Shown: positions 17,764 to 26,942 of the stretch, piece by piece
Layout: every line of letters begins with the position of its first letter
How positions within the stretch are numbered: the first letter of the stretch is position 1
Translations under genes and position numbers: made by a program
Notes under the pieces: generated by a model
Told to the model about the DNA's origin: nothing
What the model saw: only the letters and a program-made list of their open reading frames with translations
Database searches by the model: none
NCBI GenBank assembly: GCA_017515325.1
Contig: JAFWGA010000019.1
Span: 62,001 to 126,000, forward strand
Direction: 5' to 3'
Length of the DNA stretch: 64,000 nt
Source of the DNA: Blautia sp.
Lineage (GTDB): Bacteria > Bacillota > Clostridia > Lachnospirales > Lachnospiraceae

Positions 17764-17894
17764 CAGAAAATATTGCCCTTTGTTTTCGGCCCGCAATGTG
17801 GTATTCTGTTAAAGAGTTTTCCACGGTGTACAGCGCCGGGATTGCCGAGAAAAAGATGCCGGAGACCGGCATCCTGGATGAGGAGAGGTATGTC

Positions 17895-18812
17895 ATGGGT
17901 AAAAAGCTTCTTTTTATCGTAAATCCTAAGGCTGGGATGGGAAAGATCCGTCAGTCGATTCTGGGAATCACGGATATCTTTACCAGGCATGGATATGAGG
18001 TGCTCCTGCATCCGACCCAGTCTGCAGGAGATGCTATCGAAAAGACCATAGAATATGCGGACCAGATGGATCTCATTGTATGCAGCGGGGGCGATGGGAC
18101 TCTTGACGAGGTCGTGACCGGGCTGATGCTCAAGGAAAGCAAAACTCCGATCGGGTATATTCCGGCGGGCAGTACCAATGACTTTGCCAATAGCCTCTTC
18201 ATGCCCAAGGATCCCCTCCTCCTGGCAGAAAACATCATGCAGGAAAACATCTACCGATGTGATGTGGGCCGCTTTAATAACAAGACTTTTGCCTATGTGG
18301 CTGCTTTTGGGCTCTTTACAGATGTTTCCTACAATACTCCACAGGATATGAAAAATATCCTTGGGCATCTGGCTTATGTCATGGAAGGAGCCAGAAAGCT
18401 CTTTGACATCAGATCCTACCCTCTTAGGGTCAGGGCTGATGATATCGAGATTGAGGGCGACTTTATCTATGGGATGGTAACCAATTCCCGTTCTGTCGGA
18501 GGCTTTAAGACCTTGACCCATAATGTGGATATGGACGATGGGCTCTTCGAGGTCACTCTCATAGAGATGCCCAAAAATCCCCTGGAGCTGCAGCAGATCG
18601 TCACAGCCCTGATGATGGCTGAGGATAATATTGATCTGATTCATTCCTTCAAGACCGGCAGAATTACCTTTGAAGCCGAAGAACTGATTCCCTGGACCCT
18701 GGACGGAGAATATGGAGGCAGCTACAGGCTGGCGGAGGTGGAAAACCGTCACCAGGCTCTTTCCTTATACCTGACCAGCCGCCATAGAAAAACACCGGGA
18801 CAAGAGGAATGA
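17895..18812 (+). CDS. Diacylglycerol/lipid kinase family protein
   Basis: This 305-residue protein belongs to the DagK/YegS/LCB5 kinase family, which phosphorylates membrane lipids with ATP. The catalytic signature GGDGTLDEV and IPAGSTNDFA are present, and KLLFIVNPKAGMGK forms the typical N-terminus. The ATG at 17895 follows GGAGAGG; the open frame continues upstream into the repeat element, but that part reads through hairpins and is not coding. The C-terminal ends in RHRKTPGQEE. It lies 92 bp before the glutamine synthetase gene on the same strand. Substrate (diacylglycerol or another lipid) is not determinable. Confidence 0.9.
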   Translation: MGKKLLFIVNPKAGMGKIRQSILGITDIFTRHGYEVLLHPTQSAGDAIEKTIEYADQMDLIVCSGGDGTLDEVVTGLMLKESKTPIGYIPAGSTNDFANSLFMPKDPLLLAENIMQENIYRCDVGRFNNKTFAYVAAFGLFTDVSYNTPQDMKNILGHLAYVMEGARKLFDIRSYPLRVRADDIEIEGDFIYGMVTNSRSVGGFKTLTHNVDMDDGLFEVTLIEMPKNPLELQQIVTALMMAEDNIDLIHSFKTGRITFEAEELIPWTLDGEYGGSYRLAEVENRHQALSLYLTSRHRKTPGQEE

Positions 18813-18904
18813 AAAAGGTCATTTGAAAAGGAACACATGAACATATGGAAGGGTTTCGAAAGAGCGACTGTGACGGAAGAGTGAAGAAAACAGAAAGGAT
18901 ATGG

Positions 18905-21019
18905 ATGGAAGAGTATATAAATGTAGTGGAATTGTTTGGCTGTGATGTTTTTAATGATTCTGTCATGCAGGCCAGGCTGCCCAAAAAGGTTTACCGGGAG
19001 CTGAAGCAGACGATAGAAGAGGGGAAGGAGCTTTCCCTGGAAATCGCTGACGTGGTTGCCCATGAGATGAAGGAGTGGGCCATCGAAAAGGGAGCGACCC
19101 ATTTCAGCCATTGGTTTCAGCCCTTGACCGGCGTTACGGCAGAAAAACATGATGCCTTTCTTTCCCCCCCCATGGATAATGGAAGGGTACTGATGTCCTT
19201 TTCCGGCAAAGAGCTCATCAAAGGCGAGCCGGATGCTTCCTCCTTTCCTTCCGGCGGCCTGAGGGCTACCTTTGAGGCCAGAGGCTACACCACCTGGGAT
19301 TGCACCTCGCCGGCCTTTGTCCGTCACGATGCGGCAGGGGGAACCTTGTGCATTCCCACAGCCTTCTGCTCCTATACAGGGGAATCCCTGGATCAGAAAA
19401 CTCCTCTGCTGAGATCCATGCAGGCGGTGGGGGAGCAGGCTTTGCGTTTGATCCGGCTTCTTGGAAATCAGACATCAAGGCGGGTGATCCCGTCTGTCGG
19501 GGCGGAGCAGGAATATTTTCTGATTGACAGAGAGCATTTTGAGCAGCGCAAGGATCTGGTCTATACCGGCCGTACTCTCTTCGGGGCCATGCCGCCTAAG
19601 GGACAGGAAATGGATGACCACTACCTGGGAACAATCCGCCAACGGGTGTCGGCTTACATGAAGGAGGTTAATGAAGAATGCTGGCGTCTGGGAGTGCCGG
19701 CCAAAACCCAGCACAATGAGGTGGCTCCCTCTCAGCATGAGCTGGCGCCCATCTACGAGCCGGTAAATCTGGCAGCAGATCATAATCAGATCATGATGCG
19801 GATCCTCAAAAAGGTAGCTACCCGGCATGGACTGCGCTGCCTGCTTCATGAGAAGCCCTTTGCCGGTCTGAGCGGATCCGGCAAGCACAACAATTGGTCT
19901 TTGAATACGGACGATGGAATCAACCTTCTGGACCCGGGAACCACGCCCCATGACAATCTGCAGTTTCTGCTGATCCTGACCTGTATTCTGAAGGCAGTGG
20001 ATACTCATGCCGATCTTCTGCGGGAATCCGCTGCCGATGTGGGGAATGACCTGCGTCTGGGCGGAGACGAGGCTCCGCCTGCGATCCTTTCGGTTTTTCT
20101 GGGAGAACAGCTGCAGGATGTGATTGAGCAGCTGGTGAGCAACGGTACGGCTACCCACAGTAAAGAAGGGACAAAGCTTGAGACAAGGGTAAAGACTCTG
20201 CCTGACTTTATGAAGGACGCCACCGACCGTAACCGTACTTCTCCTTTTGCTTTTACGGGGAACAAGTTTGAATTTCGAATGGTAGGAGCAAGGGATTCCA
20301 TTTCCGCCTGCAATGTGGTTCTCAATACCATTGCGGCCGAAGCTTTTCAGGAAGCGGCAGACAGGATCGAGGCTTCTGACTGTTATGAGCAGACTGTCCA
20401 TGATCTGATCAAGGAATATGCCATCCGGCATCAGAGGATCATTTTTAACGGCAACGCTTATGCGCCGGAATGGGAAGAGGAGGCTGCGAAGCGAGGTCTT
20501 TTTAACCTTCCCTCCATGGTGGATGCTATTCCTGCCATGCTGACAGACAAGTCTGTCGCCCTTTTTGAGAAATTTCAGGTCTTTACCCGCGCTGAGCTGG
20601 AATCCAGGGCGGAGATAAAATATGATATCTATGCAAAGGCTGTCAATATTGAGGCGAAGACCATGATCGATATGACCACCAAGCAGTTTATCCCTGCTGT
20701 GGCCAGATATACAACAGTGCTGGCCAAATCAGTCAACGAGGTGAGGACAGCGGGAGCCTTTGACGTAGGGGTACAGCTGGAGCTGCTGGAAAAGACTTCC
20801 CTTCTTCTGAAAGAGACCAGTTCCTGCATGAAGGTTCTGGAGGGGCTGGTAGCCCAGGTTCATCATTACCCTGAGGGAAGGCAGCGGGCTCTTTTCTGCC
20901 GTCAGGAGCTGGTACCTGCCATGGCTTCCCTGCGAAAACCGGTGGATGAGCTGGAGATGCTTGTTGACAAGGAAATGTGGCCGATGCCGTCATATGGAGA
21001 CATTATTTTTGAGGTTTAA
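18905..21019 (+). CDS. glnN: Type III glutamine synthetase
   Basis: This enzyme makes glutamine from glutamate, ammonia and ATP in the cytosol. At 704 residues it has the size and sequence of the GlnN/GSIII class, not the GlnA class (about 450). Recognisable regions include [31 protein letters not shown] (metal-binding Glu residues), [13 protein letters not shown], and [10 protein letters not shown]. The ATG at 18905 follows AAAGGA at suitable spacing; an earlier ATG at 18845 would add 20 atypical residues. It begins a compact operon with the MoxR ATPase (2 bp gap) and VWA protein. Confidence 0.95.
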   Translation: MEEYINVVELFGCDVFNDSVMQARLPKKVYRELKQTIEEGKELSLEIADVVAHEMKEWAIEKGATHFSHWFQPLTGVTAEKHDAFLSPPMDNGRVLMSFSGKELIKGEPDASSFPSGGLRATFEARGYTTWDCTSPAFVRHDAAGGTLCIPTAFCSYTGESLDQKTPLLRSMQAVGEQALRLIRLLGNQTSRRVIPSVGAEQEYFLIDREHFEQRKDLVYTGRTLFGAMPPKGQEMDDHYLGTIRQRVSAYMKEVNEECWRLGVPAKTQHNEVAPSQHELAPIYEPVNLAADHNQIMMRILKKVATRHGLRCLLHEKPFAGLSGSGKHNNWSLNTDDGINLLDPGTTPHDNLQFLLILTCILKAVDTHADLLRESAADVGNDLRLGGDEAPPAILSVFLGEQLQDVIEQLVSNGTATHSKEGTKLETRVKTLPDFMKDATDRNRTSPFAFTGNKFEFRMVGARDSISACNVVLNTIAAEAFQEAADRIEASDCYEQTVHDLIKEYAIRHQRIIFNGNAYAPEWEEEAAKRGLFNLPSMVDAIPAMLTDKSVALFEKFQVFTRAELESRAEIKYDIYAKAVNIEAKTMIDMTTKQFIPAVARYTTVLAKSVNEVRTAGAFDVGVQLELLEKTSLLLKETSSCMKVLEGLVAQVHHYPEGRQRALFCRQELVPAMASLRKPVDELEMLVDKEMWPMPSYGDIIFEV

Positions 21020-21021
21020 GC

Positions 21022-21954
21022 ATGGTTGATCCGTTACGATTTTTGGAGGAACAAAAGATTGATCCCGGACTGATCAAAGCCCTGAGGGCTTTCCGGGATC
21101 GGTATGAGGTGGAGAGCAAAGCCCAGAACAGACTGGCCTCTCCCATGATCCCTTTCTACGGCAAGGATATCCTGGAGATGGCGATTGCGGGTCTTCTTGA
21201 GGGGGAGAATCTGCTTCTTTCCGGTCCAAAGGCGACGGGGAAAAATATACTGGCGGAAAATCTTGCCTATGCTTTCGGCAGGCCGGTTTACAATGTTTCC
21301 TTTCATGTGAATACCAACAGCGCTGATCTGATCGGAACAGACACCTTTATTGACAATGAGGTGCGTCTGCGCCAGGGAAGCATCTCTTTGTGCGCCCGGT
21401 ACGGCGGCTTCGGGATCCTGGATGAAATCAATATGGCCAAAAATGATGCGGTATCGGTTCTTCACGCCACTTTGGATTTCAGGCGTTCCATCGATGTTCC
21501 GGGCTATGATAAAATAGACCTCCACCCTGCCGCTCGCTTTATCGGAACCATGAACTACGGCTATGCGGGTACCAAGGAGCTGAATGAAGCCCTGGTTTCC
21601 CGTTTCCTGGTGATCGATATGCCGCCCCAGACACAGGAGACCCTGTATTTTATCTTTGAAAAACTCTTTCCCGGACTGAAGGAGAAGGCTCTGGAGCAGT
21701 TTATCGGGGTTTTCCTTGATCTGCAGATGAAGTCTGCCAATGGGGAGATTTCCACCAAAGCCCTGGATCTAAGGGGGCTGCTGGCTGCAGTCAAGATCGT
21801 GCAGACAGGGCTTGCGCCCGCCAAGGCAGTCCGGATGGGAATCGTCAATAAAACCTTTGATATATTTGAAAAGGAAATCGTAGAGGATACCGTGAATACA
21901 CGGATCCCGGAGGAATGGACCAGGGAAGATGTCTATGAGCCCGATCAACAATGA
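21022..21954 (+). CDS. MoxR-family AAA+ ATPase
   Basis: This 310-residue ATPase carries Walker A GPKATGKN (near residue 70), Walker B GILDEINMAK and the MoxR/NorQ-type arginine region (NEALVSRFLVIDMP). MoxR proteins act with VWA-domain partners as chaperones that insert cofactors or activate enzymes. The gene starts 2 bp after glnN and its end overlaps the VWA gene. The context suggests that the pair matures or regulates the glutamine synthetase or another enzyme; this is inference from gene order. Confidence 0.88.
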   Translation: MVDPLRFLEEQKIDPGLIKALRAFRDRYEVESKAQNRLASPMIPFYGKDILEMAIAGLLEGENLLLSGPKATGKNILAENLAYAFGRPVYNVSFHVNTNSADLIGTDTFIDNEVRLRQGSISLCARYGGFGILDEINMAKNDAVSVLHATLDFRRSIDVPGYDKIDLHPAARFIGTMNYGYAGTKELNEALVSRFLVIDMPPQTQETLYFIFEKLFPGLKEKALEQFIGVFLDLQMKSANGEISTKALDLRGLLAAVKIVQTGLAPAKAVRMGIVNKTFDIFEKEIVEDTVNTRIPEEWTREDVYEPDQQ

Positions 21955-23800
21955 GGAAGCTCTGATTGATGAATATCAGCTGGAGCTGGAAAACAGGATC
22001 AGGAACCTTCTTTGGACAGTCAGCGGGGATTACCGGCTGGATATGAAGCCGGATCTTTCCCTCTTTCTGCGCTCGGAGGCCATCGCTTTGTACGATGGGG
22101 TAAAGCAGGGGGCGCTGGCCTGTTTTTTCGACAGAGACGAGCTGGGAATGTACCTGGTAAAGAAGGTGTATCTCGGGGCGGATGAGCAAGCCCTTACCAT
22201 GCTGGCCAGCCTTTGTGTGGAGACCGCGATAGGCGACCGTCTTCTCCTGAGGCGGCCGGGTCTTCGCACCATGCAGAAAAAAGCCATTGAGGATATCCTG
22301 GATCAGGAATTTGAGATAATGCCGGATGCTTCTGACCGGATGGGGCAGCTCAGGCTGATGGTACTTCGAGACAGACTCGAAGAGCTTGAGGGAAGAAAAA
22401 CGACAAAACCGTCATCCGAAGAGCCTGCGTCAAAGGATCATACTGCTCCACGGGAAGAGAAAAAGCGTTTTACTCTGCAGGATTTCAAGAACATCGTGTA
22501 TGAGTCCAGGCAGGCCGACTCAGCCAGGGAGCTGGCGGCCGTTATCGACCGGTTGTATAACGGCATGGTTGATCCTGACTTTGTACGCAGGCACGGCAGT
22601 CTGGAAAGGGTCCTGTCGGTGACCCTGGAGGAGCTTGCCTCCTCCGACTGGCAGGATTATCTCTCGGAGGAGCTTTACGAGGATGCCCTGGAAAGCTATC
22701 TTCAGCAGATGGCAGCCGGAATGACAAAGCTGGAAAATGAAGAAGTGACCCAGGACATGGAGCAGGAAAGGCAGAAGAAAAGGAAGGTCAGAGTGCTGAC
22801 GCCTGAGATGCTTCAGAAGGCCCATACCTATGTGGAGCTGAATTTTGGGCGCTCCTATCTGTCTGAAACAGAAGAGAAGAAGATGAATTATCTGATGTGC
22901 CGTGATGTTCATGCGGACTGTTCTCTGTATTTTACGGAAGGGATCCTGAAAAACCCGGTAAAGCGCAATTATCAGTATGAATATGCCATACGCCTCAAGA
23001 AAAAGAACCTATGGACCTATCATGATAAACACAGGATTGCGAAGCAGAACATTGCCAGTCTGACACAAACGCTAAAGAAATCTCTCACCATGCGTTCCGA
23101 AATCCTGGAAGTCCTTTCCGACAGGGGCAGGATCATTCCCGCCCGACTCTGGCGAATCGGCAGAAGCCGGGAGGCGAGAGTTTTTTCCCGTCAGATTCAG
23201 GCAGAGACAACGGAATTTGTGGTGGATGTTCTGATCGATGCCAGTGGTTCCCAAATGTCCCGACAGGGTGAGGTGGCACTGCAGGCTTATATCATCAGCC
23301 GAGCCCTCAGCAATGTGGACATTCCCCATCGAGTCATGAGCTACTGCACCTTCTGGGATTATACCGTCATGCACCGTTTCCGGGAGTACGATGATTCTCC
23401 TCAGGAGGATGAAAATATCTTCAACTATGTGACTTCCTCCAACAATCGGGACGGGCTGGCGATCCGTACGGTAGGACTGGGTCTTCTGGCCAGACAGGAG
23501 GAAAAGAAAATCCTGATCATATTAAGTGACGGGAAACCCTATGATGTGATCATAGGACGTCCGAACGCTAAAAATCCCGCTCCCTATCATGGGGACTATG
23601 CCGTATCGGATACGGCTATGGCAGTCCGACGCCTCAGAAGGGAGGGAGTCAGTGTTTTGGGTGTTTTCGCCGGGGAGGACAAGGATCTTGCCGCTGAAAG
23701 AAAAATATTCGGTAAGGATTTTGCCTTTATCCGGAGCATGGAGAATTTCTCCCGCATTGTCGGCAGATACCTGATGAAGCTCCTTGAAAGAGAAGAGTGA
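21929..23800 (+). CDS. VWA-domain protein, MoxR partner (NorD-like)
   Basis: This 623-residue protein ends in a von Willebrand A domain (about residues 430-620) with a MIDAS motif DASGS in VVDVLIDASGSQMS and ILSDGKPYD further on. This is the layout of NorD-like partners of MoxR/NorQ ATPases. The N-terminal 400 residues are helical, with a charged region (KPSSEEPASKDHTAPREEKKR section) that may be a flexible linker. The frame overlaps the moxR gene by 26 bp. Of two ATGs, 21929 and 21935, the latter is better spaced from AGGGAAG. No signal peptide is present. Confidence 0.85.
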   Translation: MSMSPINNEEALIDEYQLELENRIRNLLWTVSGDYRLDMKPDLSLFLRSEAIALYDGVKQGALACFFDRDELGMYLVKKVYLGADEQALTMLASLCVETAIGDRLLLRRPGLRTMQKKAIEDILDQEFEIMPDASDRMGQLRLMVLRDRLEELEGRKTTKPSSEEPASKDHTAPREEKKRFTLQDFKNIVYESRQADSARELAAVIDRLYNGMVDPDFVRRHGSLERVLSVTLEELASSDWQDYLSEELYEDALESYLQQMAAGMTKLENEEVTQDMEQERQKKRKVRVLTPEMLQKAHTYVELNFGRSYLSETEEKKMNYLMCRDVHADCSLYFTEGILKNPVKRNYQYEYAIRLKKKNLWTYHDKHRIAKQNIASLTQTLKKSLTMRSEILEVLSDRGRIIPARLWRIGRSREARVFSRQIQAETTEFVVDVLIDASGSQMSRQGEVALQAYIISRALSNVDIPHRVMSYCTFWDYTVMHRFREYDDSPQEDENIFNYVTSSNNRDGLAIRTVGLGLLARQEEKKILIILSDGKPYDVIIGRPNAKNPAPYHGDYAVSDTAMAVRRLRREGVSVLGVFAGEDKDLAAERKIFGKDFAFIRSMENFSRIVGRYLMKLLEREE

Positions 23801-23954
23801 GAGGATTCAACAAGAGGTTTTTTGTTAAAAAAATCAAAATTTACTCTTTTAATTTTGGGCAATTTGTTATAAAATGCTGTTAGTAAATAGGAATGGGAGC
23901 AGATGGTTTGTCACGTCTTACAGATAAAAAACGTGTCAACGGAAAGGATACAAT

Positions 23955-25043
23955 ATGATTTCTAATCAGGTGCTGCAGAATACATTGGAAGGACTAAAGG
24001 AAATTTCCAGGACAGAGTTTTGTGTCATTGATACGGATGGCAAGACACTTGCTTCGACATTCAGCGATTTTGAGATTGCCCCCACAGATATTCAGGCGTT
24101 CGCTGAGTCACAGGCAGAAAGCCAGCTGGTCAAAGGGCATCAGTATTTTAAGGTCAGTGATGACTATCAGCTGGTTTATATCCTGGTGGTTCACGGGGAG
24201 GATGAGGATACCTATATGGTAGGAAAGCTTGCCGCTTTCCAGCTCCAGAGTCTGATTGTTGCCTACAGAGAGCGCTTTGATAAGGACAGCTTTATCAAGA
24301 ATCTTCTCCTGGACAATCTGCTCCTTGTAGATATTTACAACCGGGCAAAGAAGCTTCACATAGAGGCAGATATCCGGCGCTGCGTCATGATCATAGAGCT
24401 GGCCCAGGAACGGGAGCACAGTTCCATGGAAAATATCCGCAACCTGTTCGGAACCAGGAGCAAGGACTTCATCACAGCTGTGGATGAGAAGAGCATCATC
24501 ATTGTGAAGGAGCTCGAGGGAGAAGAGGGTTATGAGGTCATGGACAGCCTGGCAGACACCGTTTTGGCCACGTTTGGCTTTAGCCGGGAGGACGGCGTCC
24601 ATATCGCCTACGGCACGATCGTTCAGGAGCTGAAGGAGGTTTCCCGTTCCTACAAGGAAGCCCGCATGGCCCTGGATGTGGGTAAGATTTTCTTTGCGGA
24701 AAAGGACGCCATCGCCTACAGCTCGCTTGGCATCGGCCGCTTGATCTATCAGCTTCCCATCCCTCTGTGCAAGATGTTTATCAAAGAGATCTTCGGTCAG
24801 AAGTCTCCGGATGACTTTGACGAGGAAACACTGACGACCATCGATAAATTCTTCGAGAACAGCCTGAATGTCTCCGAGACGTCACGGCAGCTCTATATTC
24901 ACAGAAACACTCTGGTCTATCGCCTGGATAAGCTGCAGAAGAGCACTGGCTTGGATCTGCGCATTTTTGAGGATGCCATCACCTTTAAGATTGCTCTCAT
25001 GGTTGTACGTTATATGAAGTATATGGAAACTCTGGAATACTGA
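23955..25043 (+). CDS. CdaR/PucR-family transcriptional regulator
   Basis: This 362-residue regulator has an N-terminal sensor region (FCVIDTDGKTLAS), a GGDEF-like middle domain (about 130-240) and a C-terminal PucR-type helix-turn-helix: NVSETSRQLYIHRNTLVYRLDKLQ. The family responds to sugar diacids, purines or other small molecules; the effector here is unknown. It is monocistronic, between the VWA gene and a strong terminator. An AAAGGA site precedes the ATG. A TATAAA-like -10 lies near 23870 without a clear -35. Confidence 0.88.
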   Translation: MISNQVLQNTLEGLKEISRTEFCVIDTDGKTLASTFSDFEIAPTDIQAFAESQAESQLVKGHQYFKVSDDYQLVYILVVHGEDEDTYMVGKLAAFQLQSLIVAYRERFDKDSFIKNLLLDNLLLVDIYNRAKKLHIEADIRRCVMIIELAQEREHSSMENIRNLFGTRSKDFITAVDEKSIIIVKELEGEEGYEVMDSLADTVLATFGFSREDGVHIAYGTIVQELKEVSRSYKEARMALDVGKIFFAEKDAIAYSSLGIGRLIYQLPIPLCKMFIKEIFGQKSPDDFDEETLTTIDKFFENSLNVSETSRQLYIHRNTLVYRLDKLQKSTGLDLRIFEDAITFKIALMVVRYMKYMETLEY

Positions 25044-25065
25044 TATACCAGTTATGCTTTTTGAA

Positions 25066-25090
25066 GCCCTCCGCAAGGAGGGCTTTTTTT
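25066..25090 (+). terminator. Terminator after the CdaR-type regulator
   Basis: GCCCTCC and GGAGGGC form a 7-bp stem with a GCAA tetraloop followed by seven T residues. Confidence 0.92.
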
Positions 25091-25091
25091 C

Positions 25092-25180
25092 ACCCGAGCC
25101 GCCCACAGGAGCTTGTCTCCGGTGGTGGCGTGCGGCTCGGGGAGAAGGCAGAGGGGAGGCTTGTCTTTCCTCTGTCTGAC
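25092..25180. repeat. Two-hairpin intergenic element, copy 2
   Basis: CCCGAGCCGC pairs with GCGGCTCGGG around an inner AGGAG/CTCC hairpin. A second hairpin, GGCAGAG...CTCTGTC, follows. The layout and parts of the sequence match 13312-13395. It lies between the terminator and the ftsE promoter. Confidence 0.5.
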
Positions 25181-25204
25181 TGGCTGTGGCGCCTTTTCCA
25201 CCCC

Positions 25205-25233
25205 TTGACTTGGTTTTCCCCAGATGATATGAT
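25205..25233 (+). promoter_or_regulatory. Promoter of the ftsEX-ctpA operon
   Basis: TTGACT (25205-25210) and TATGAT (25228-25233) are separated by 17 bp, about 69 bp upstream of ftsE. Confidence 0.8.
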
Positions 25234-25301
25234 ACGCAGACAGAAGCGGGTAATTGTTTCGATATGTGTTATGTGTATTCGTTGTTTAATGGAGGCCGTA
25301 T

Positions 25302-25985
25302 ATGATTGATCTGATTGACGTCACCAAGTCCTATGGAAAAGGGCTTCCTGCTTTGAACCATGCCAATATTCATGTGGATAAAGGAGAGTTTGTCTTTGTG
25401 GTAGGAAGCAGCGGATCCGGGAAATCCACCCTGATTAAGCTTCTTCTGAAGGAGATTGATTCCACCTCCGGCAAGATCATTGTCAGTGGGGAACAGCTCG
25501 AGGGGATGAAGCATGCCAGGATTCCCAAATTCCGGCGCAAGCTGGGGGTTGTTTTCCAGGATTTTCGCCTCTTGCGGGACCGCAATGTCTATGAAAATGT
25601 GGCTTTTGCCCAACATGTGCTGAACCGGCCTAATCGTGTCATTAAAAAAAGGGTTCCGGAAGTGCTCACGGAGGTGGGACTGGCGGGTAAATACAAATCC
25701 ATGCCGGATGAGCTTTCGGGTGGGGAGCAGCAGAGAGTAGCCCTGGCGAGGGCCCTTGTGAACAGGCCGGAGATCCTGCTGGCCGATGAGCCGACAGGCA
25801 ACCTGGATCCCAAAACATCCGTAGAGATCATGAAGCTGATCGAGCAGATCAATAACCGGGGCACGACCGTTTTGGTTGTTACCCACAATCGTGAGATCGT
25901 CAATTACATGAGGAAACGCGTGATTATGATGAATCAGGGCGTAATCCTCAGCGATGAACGGGAGGGAGGATATCGTGAGGCCTAG
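25302..25985 (+). CDS. ftsE: Cell division ATP-binding protein FtsE
   Basis: This is a 227-residue ABC ATPase that with FtsX forms a divisome complex transmitting ATP hydrolysis across the membrane to peptidoglycan hydrolases. Walker A GSSGSGKST, Q-loop VFQDFRLL, signature LSGGEQQR and Walker B ILLADEPTGNLD are all intact. FtsE-typical features include the short length and YENVAF region. It overlaps ftsX by 11 bp. Confidence 0.96.
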   Translation: MIDLIDVTKSYGKGLPALNHANIHVDKGEFVFVVGSSGSGKSTLIKLLLKEIDSTSGKIIVSGEQLEGMKHARIPKFRRKLGVVFQDFRLLRDRNVYENVAFAQHVLNRPNRVIKKRVPEVLTEVGLAGKYKSMPDELSGGEQQRVALARALVNRPEILLADEPTGNLDPKTSVEIMKLIEQINNRGTTVLVVTHNREIVNYMRKRVIMMNQGVILSDEREGGYREA

Positions 25986-26880
25986 TACGCTATGGTTTAC
26001 CCTGAAATCCGGGTTTAAGAATATCCGGAGAAACTGGATGTTCTCCGCTGCCTCTGTTCTGACGATGGCAGCCTGTATTTTTTTGTTTGGTATTTTTTAT
26101 TCCATTGTGAATAATGTCAGCTATCTCACCAGACGGCTGGAAGAAGAAGTGCCGATTACTGTCTTTTTTGTAGAGGGAGCAACACCGGATCAGATGTCGG
26201 AGGTCGGAAAACAGATCGAGACAAGACCGGAGGTGGCCCGGATGGAATTCGAGTCGGCGGATGAAGCCTGGGAAAAAATGAAGGAGGATTATTTCGGCGG
26301 ATCTTCTCTGGCAGAAGGCTTTAAGGATGACAATCCACTGATCAATTCTTCGAATTATCGTATCTACCTGAATGATATCACAAAACAGAATGCCCTGGTA
26401 AGCTTCATAGAAGGACTCGATTATGTCCGGGAGGTAAACCAGTCCGAACAGGCGGCAAATACCTTGGGCAATATCAACCGTATTGTCTCCTATGTTTCCA
26501 TCTCGCTGATCGTCATTCTCTTGCTGATCAGTATCTTTTTAATCAGCAATACGATCTCTGTAGGAATTGCTGTCAGAAGTGAGGAAATAGGGATCATGAA
26601 ATACATCGGAGCTACCGACCATTTTGTCCGGGCTCCTTTTGTCCTGGAGGGGATACTGCTGGGGCTGGTAGGAGCCGCCATTCCTCTTGTGGTTTTGTAT
26701 CTGGTTTATAACCGGGCCGTTTCCTATATCCTTACCCGGTTTTCCGTTCTGAATAATGTGGTGGAATTTATTCCGGTCACGGCCATTTTTCGGACTCTGA
26801 TTCCGGTAGGATTGGTGCTGGGGCTGGGAATCGGCTTGTTCGGAAGCTTTTTCAGCACCAGAAAGCATCTGCAGGTATAA
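25975..26880 (+). CDS. ftsX: Cell division membrane protein FtsX
   Basis: This protein is the membrane partner of FtsE. It has four membrane segments (about residues 20-42, 170-195, 220-245 and 265-290) and a large extracellular loop (about 45-165) that contacts hydrolases. GTG at 25975 is chosen because GGAGGGAGG lies five bases upstream; a longer ATG-started frame at 25954 would include the ribosome site. ctpA follows after 62 bp, as in many Gram-positive bacteria. Confidence 0.94.
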   Translation: MRPSTLWFTLKSGFKNIRRNWMFSAASVLTMAACIFLFGIFYSIVNNVSYLTRRLEEEVPITVFFVEGATPDQMSEVGKQIETRPEVARMEFESADEAWEKMKEDYFGGSSLAEGFKDDNPLINSSNYRIYLNDITKQNALVSFIEGLDYVREVNQSEQAANTLGNINRIVSYVSISLIVILLLISIFLISNTISVGIAVRSEEIGIMKYIGATDHFVRAPFVLEGILLGLVGAAIPLVVLYLVYNRAVSYILTRFSVLNNVVEFIPVTAIFRTLIPVGLVLGLGIGLFGSFFSTRKHLQV

Positions 26881-26942
26881 AAATGGATGCGCACGGATAG
26901 TTACACAGTTTTGCAATATGAACATATGAAAAGAGATGATTT

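Noticed and set aside
17589-17894. N-terminal extension of the lipid kinase
   Set aside because: The extra 102 codons translate the hairpin repeat element; the canonical kinase start with a ribosome site is at 17895.
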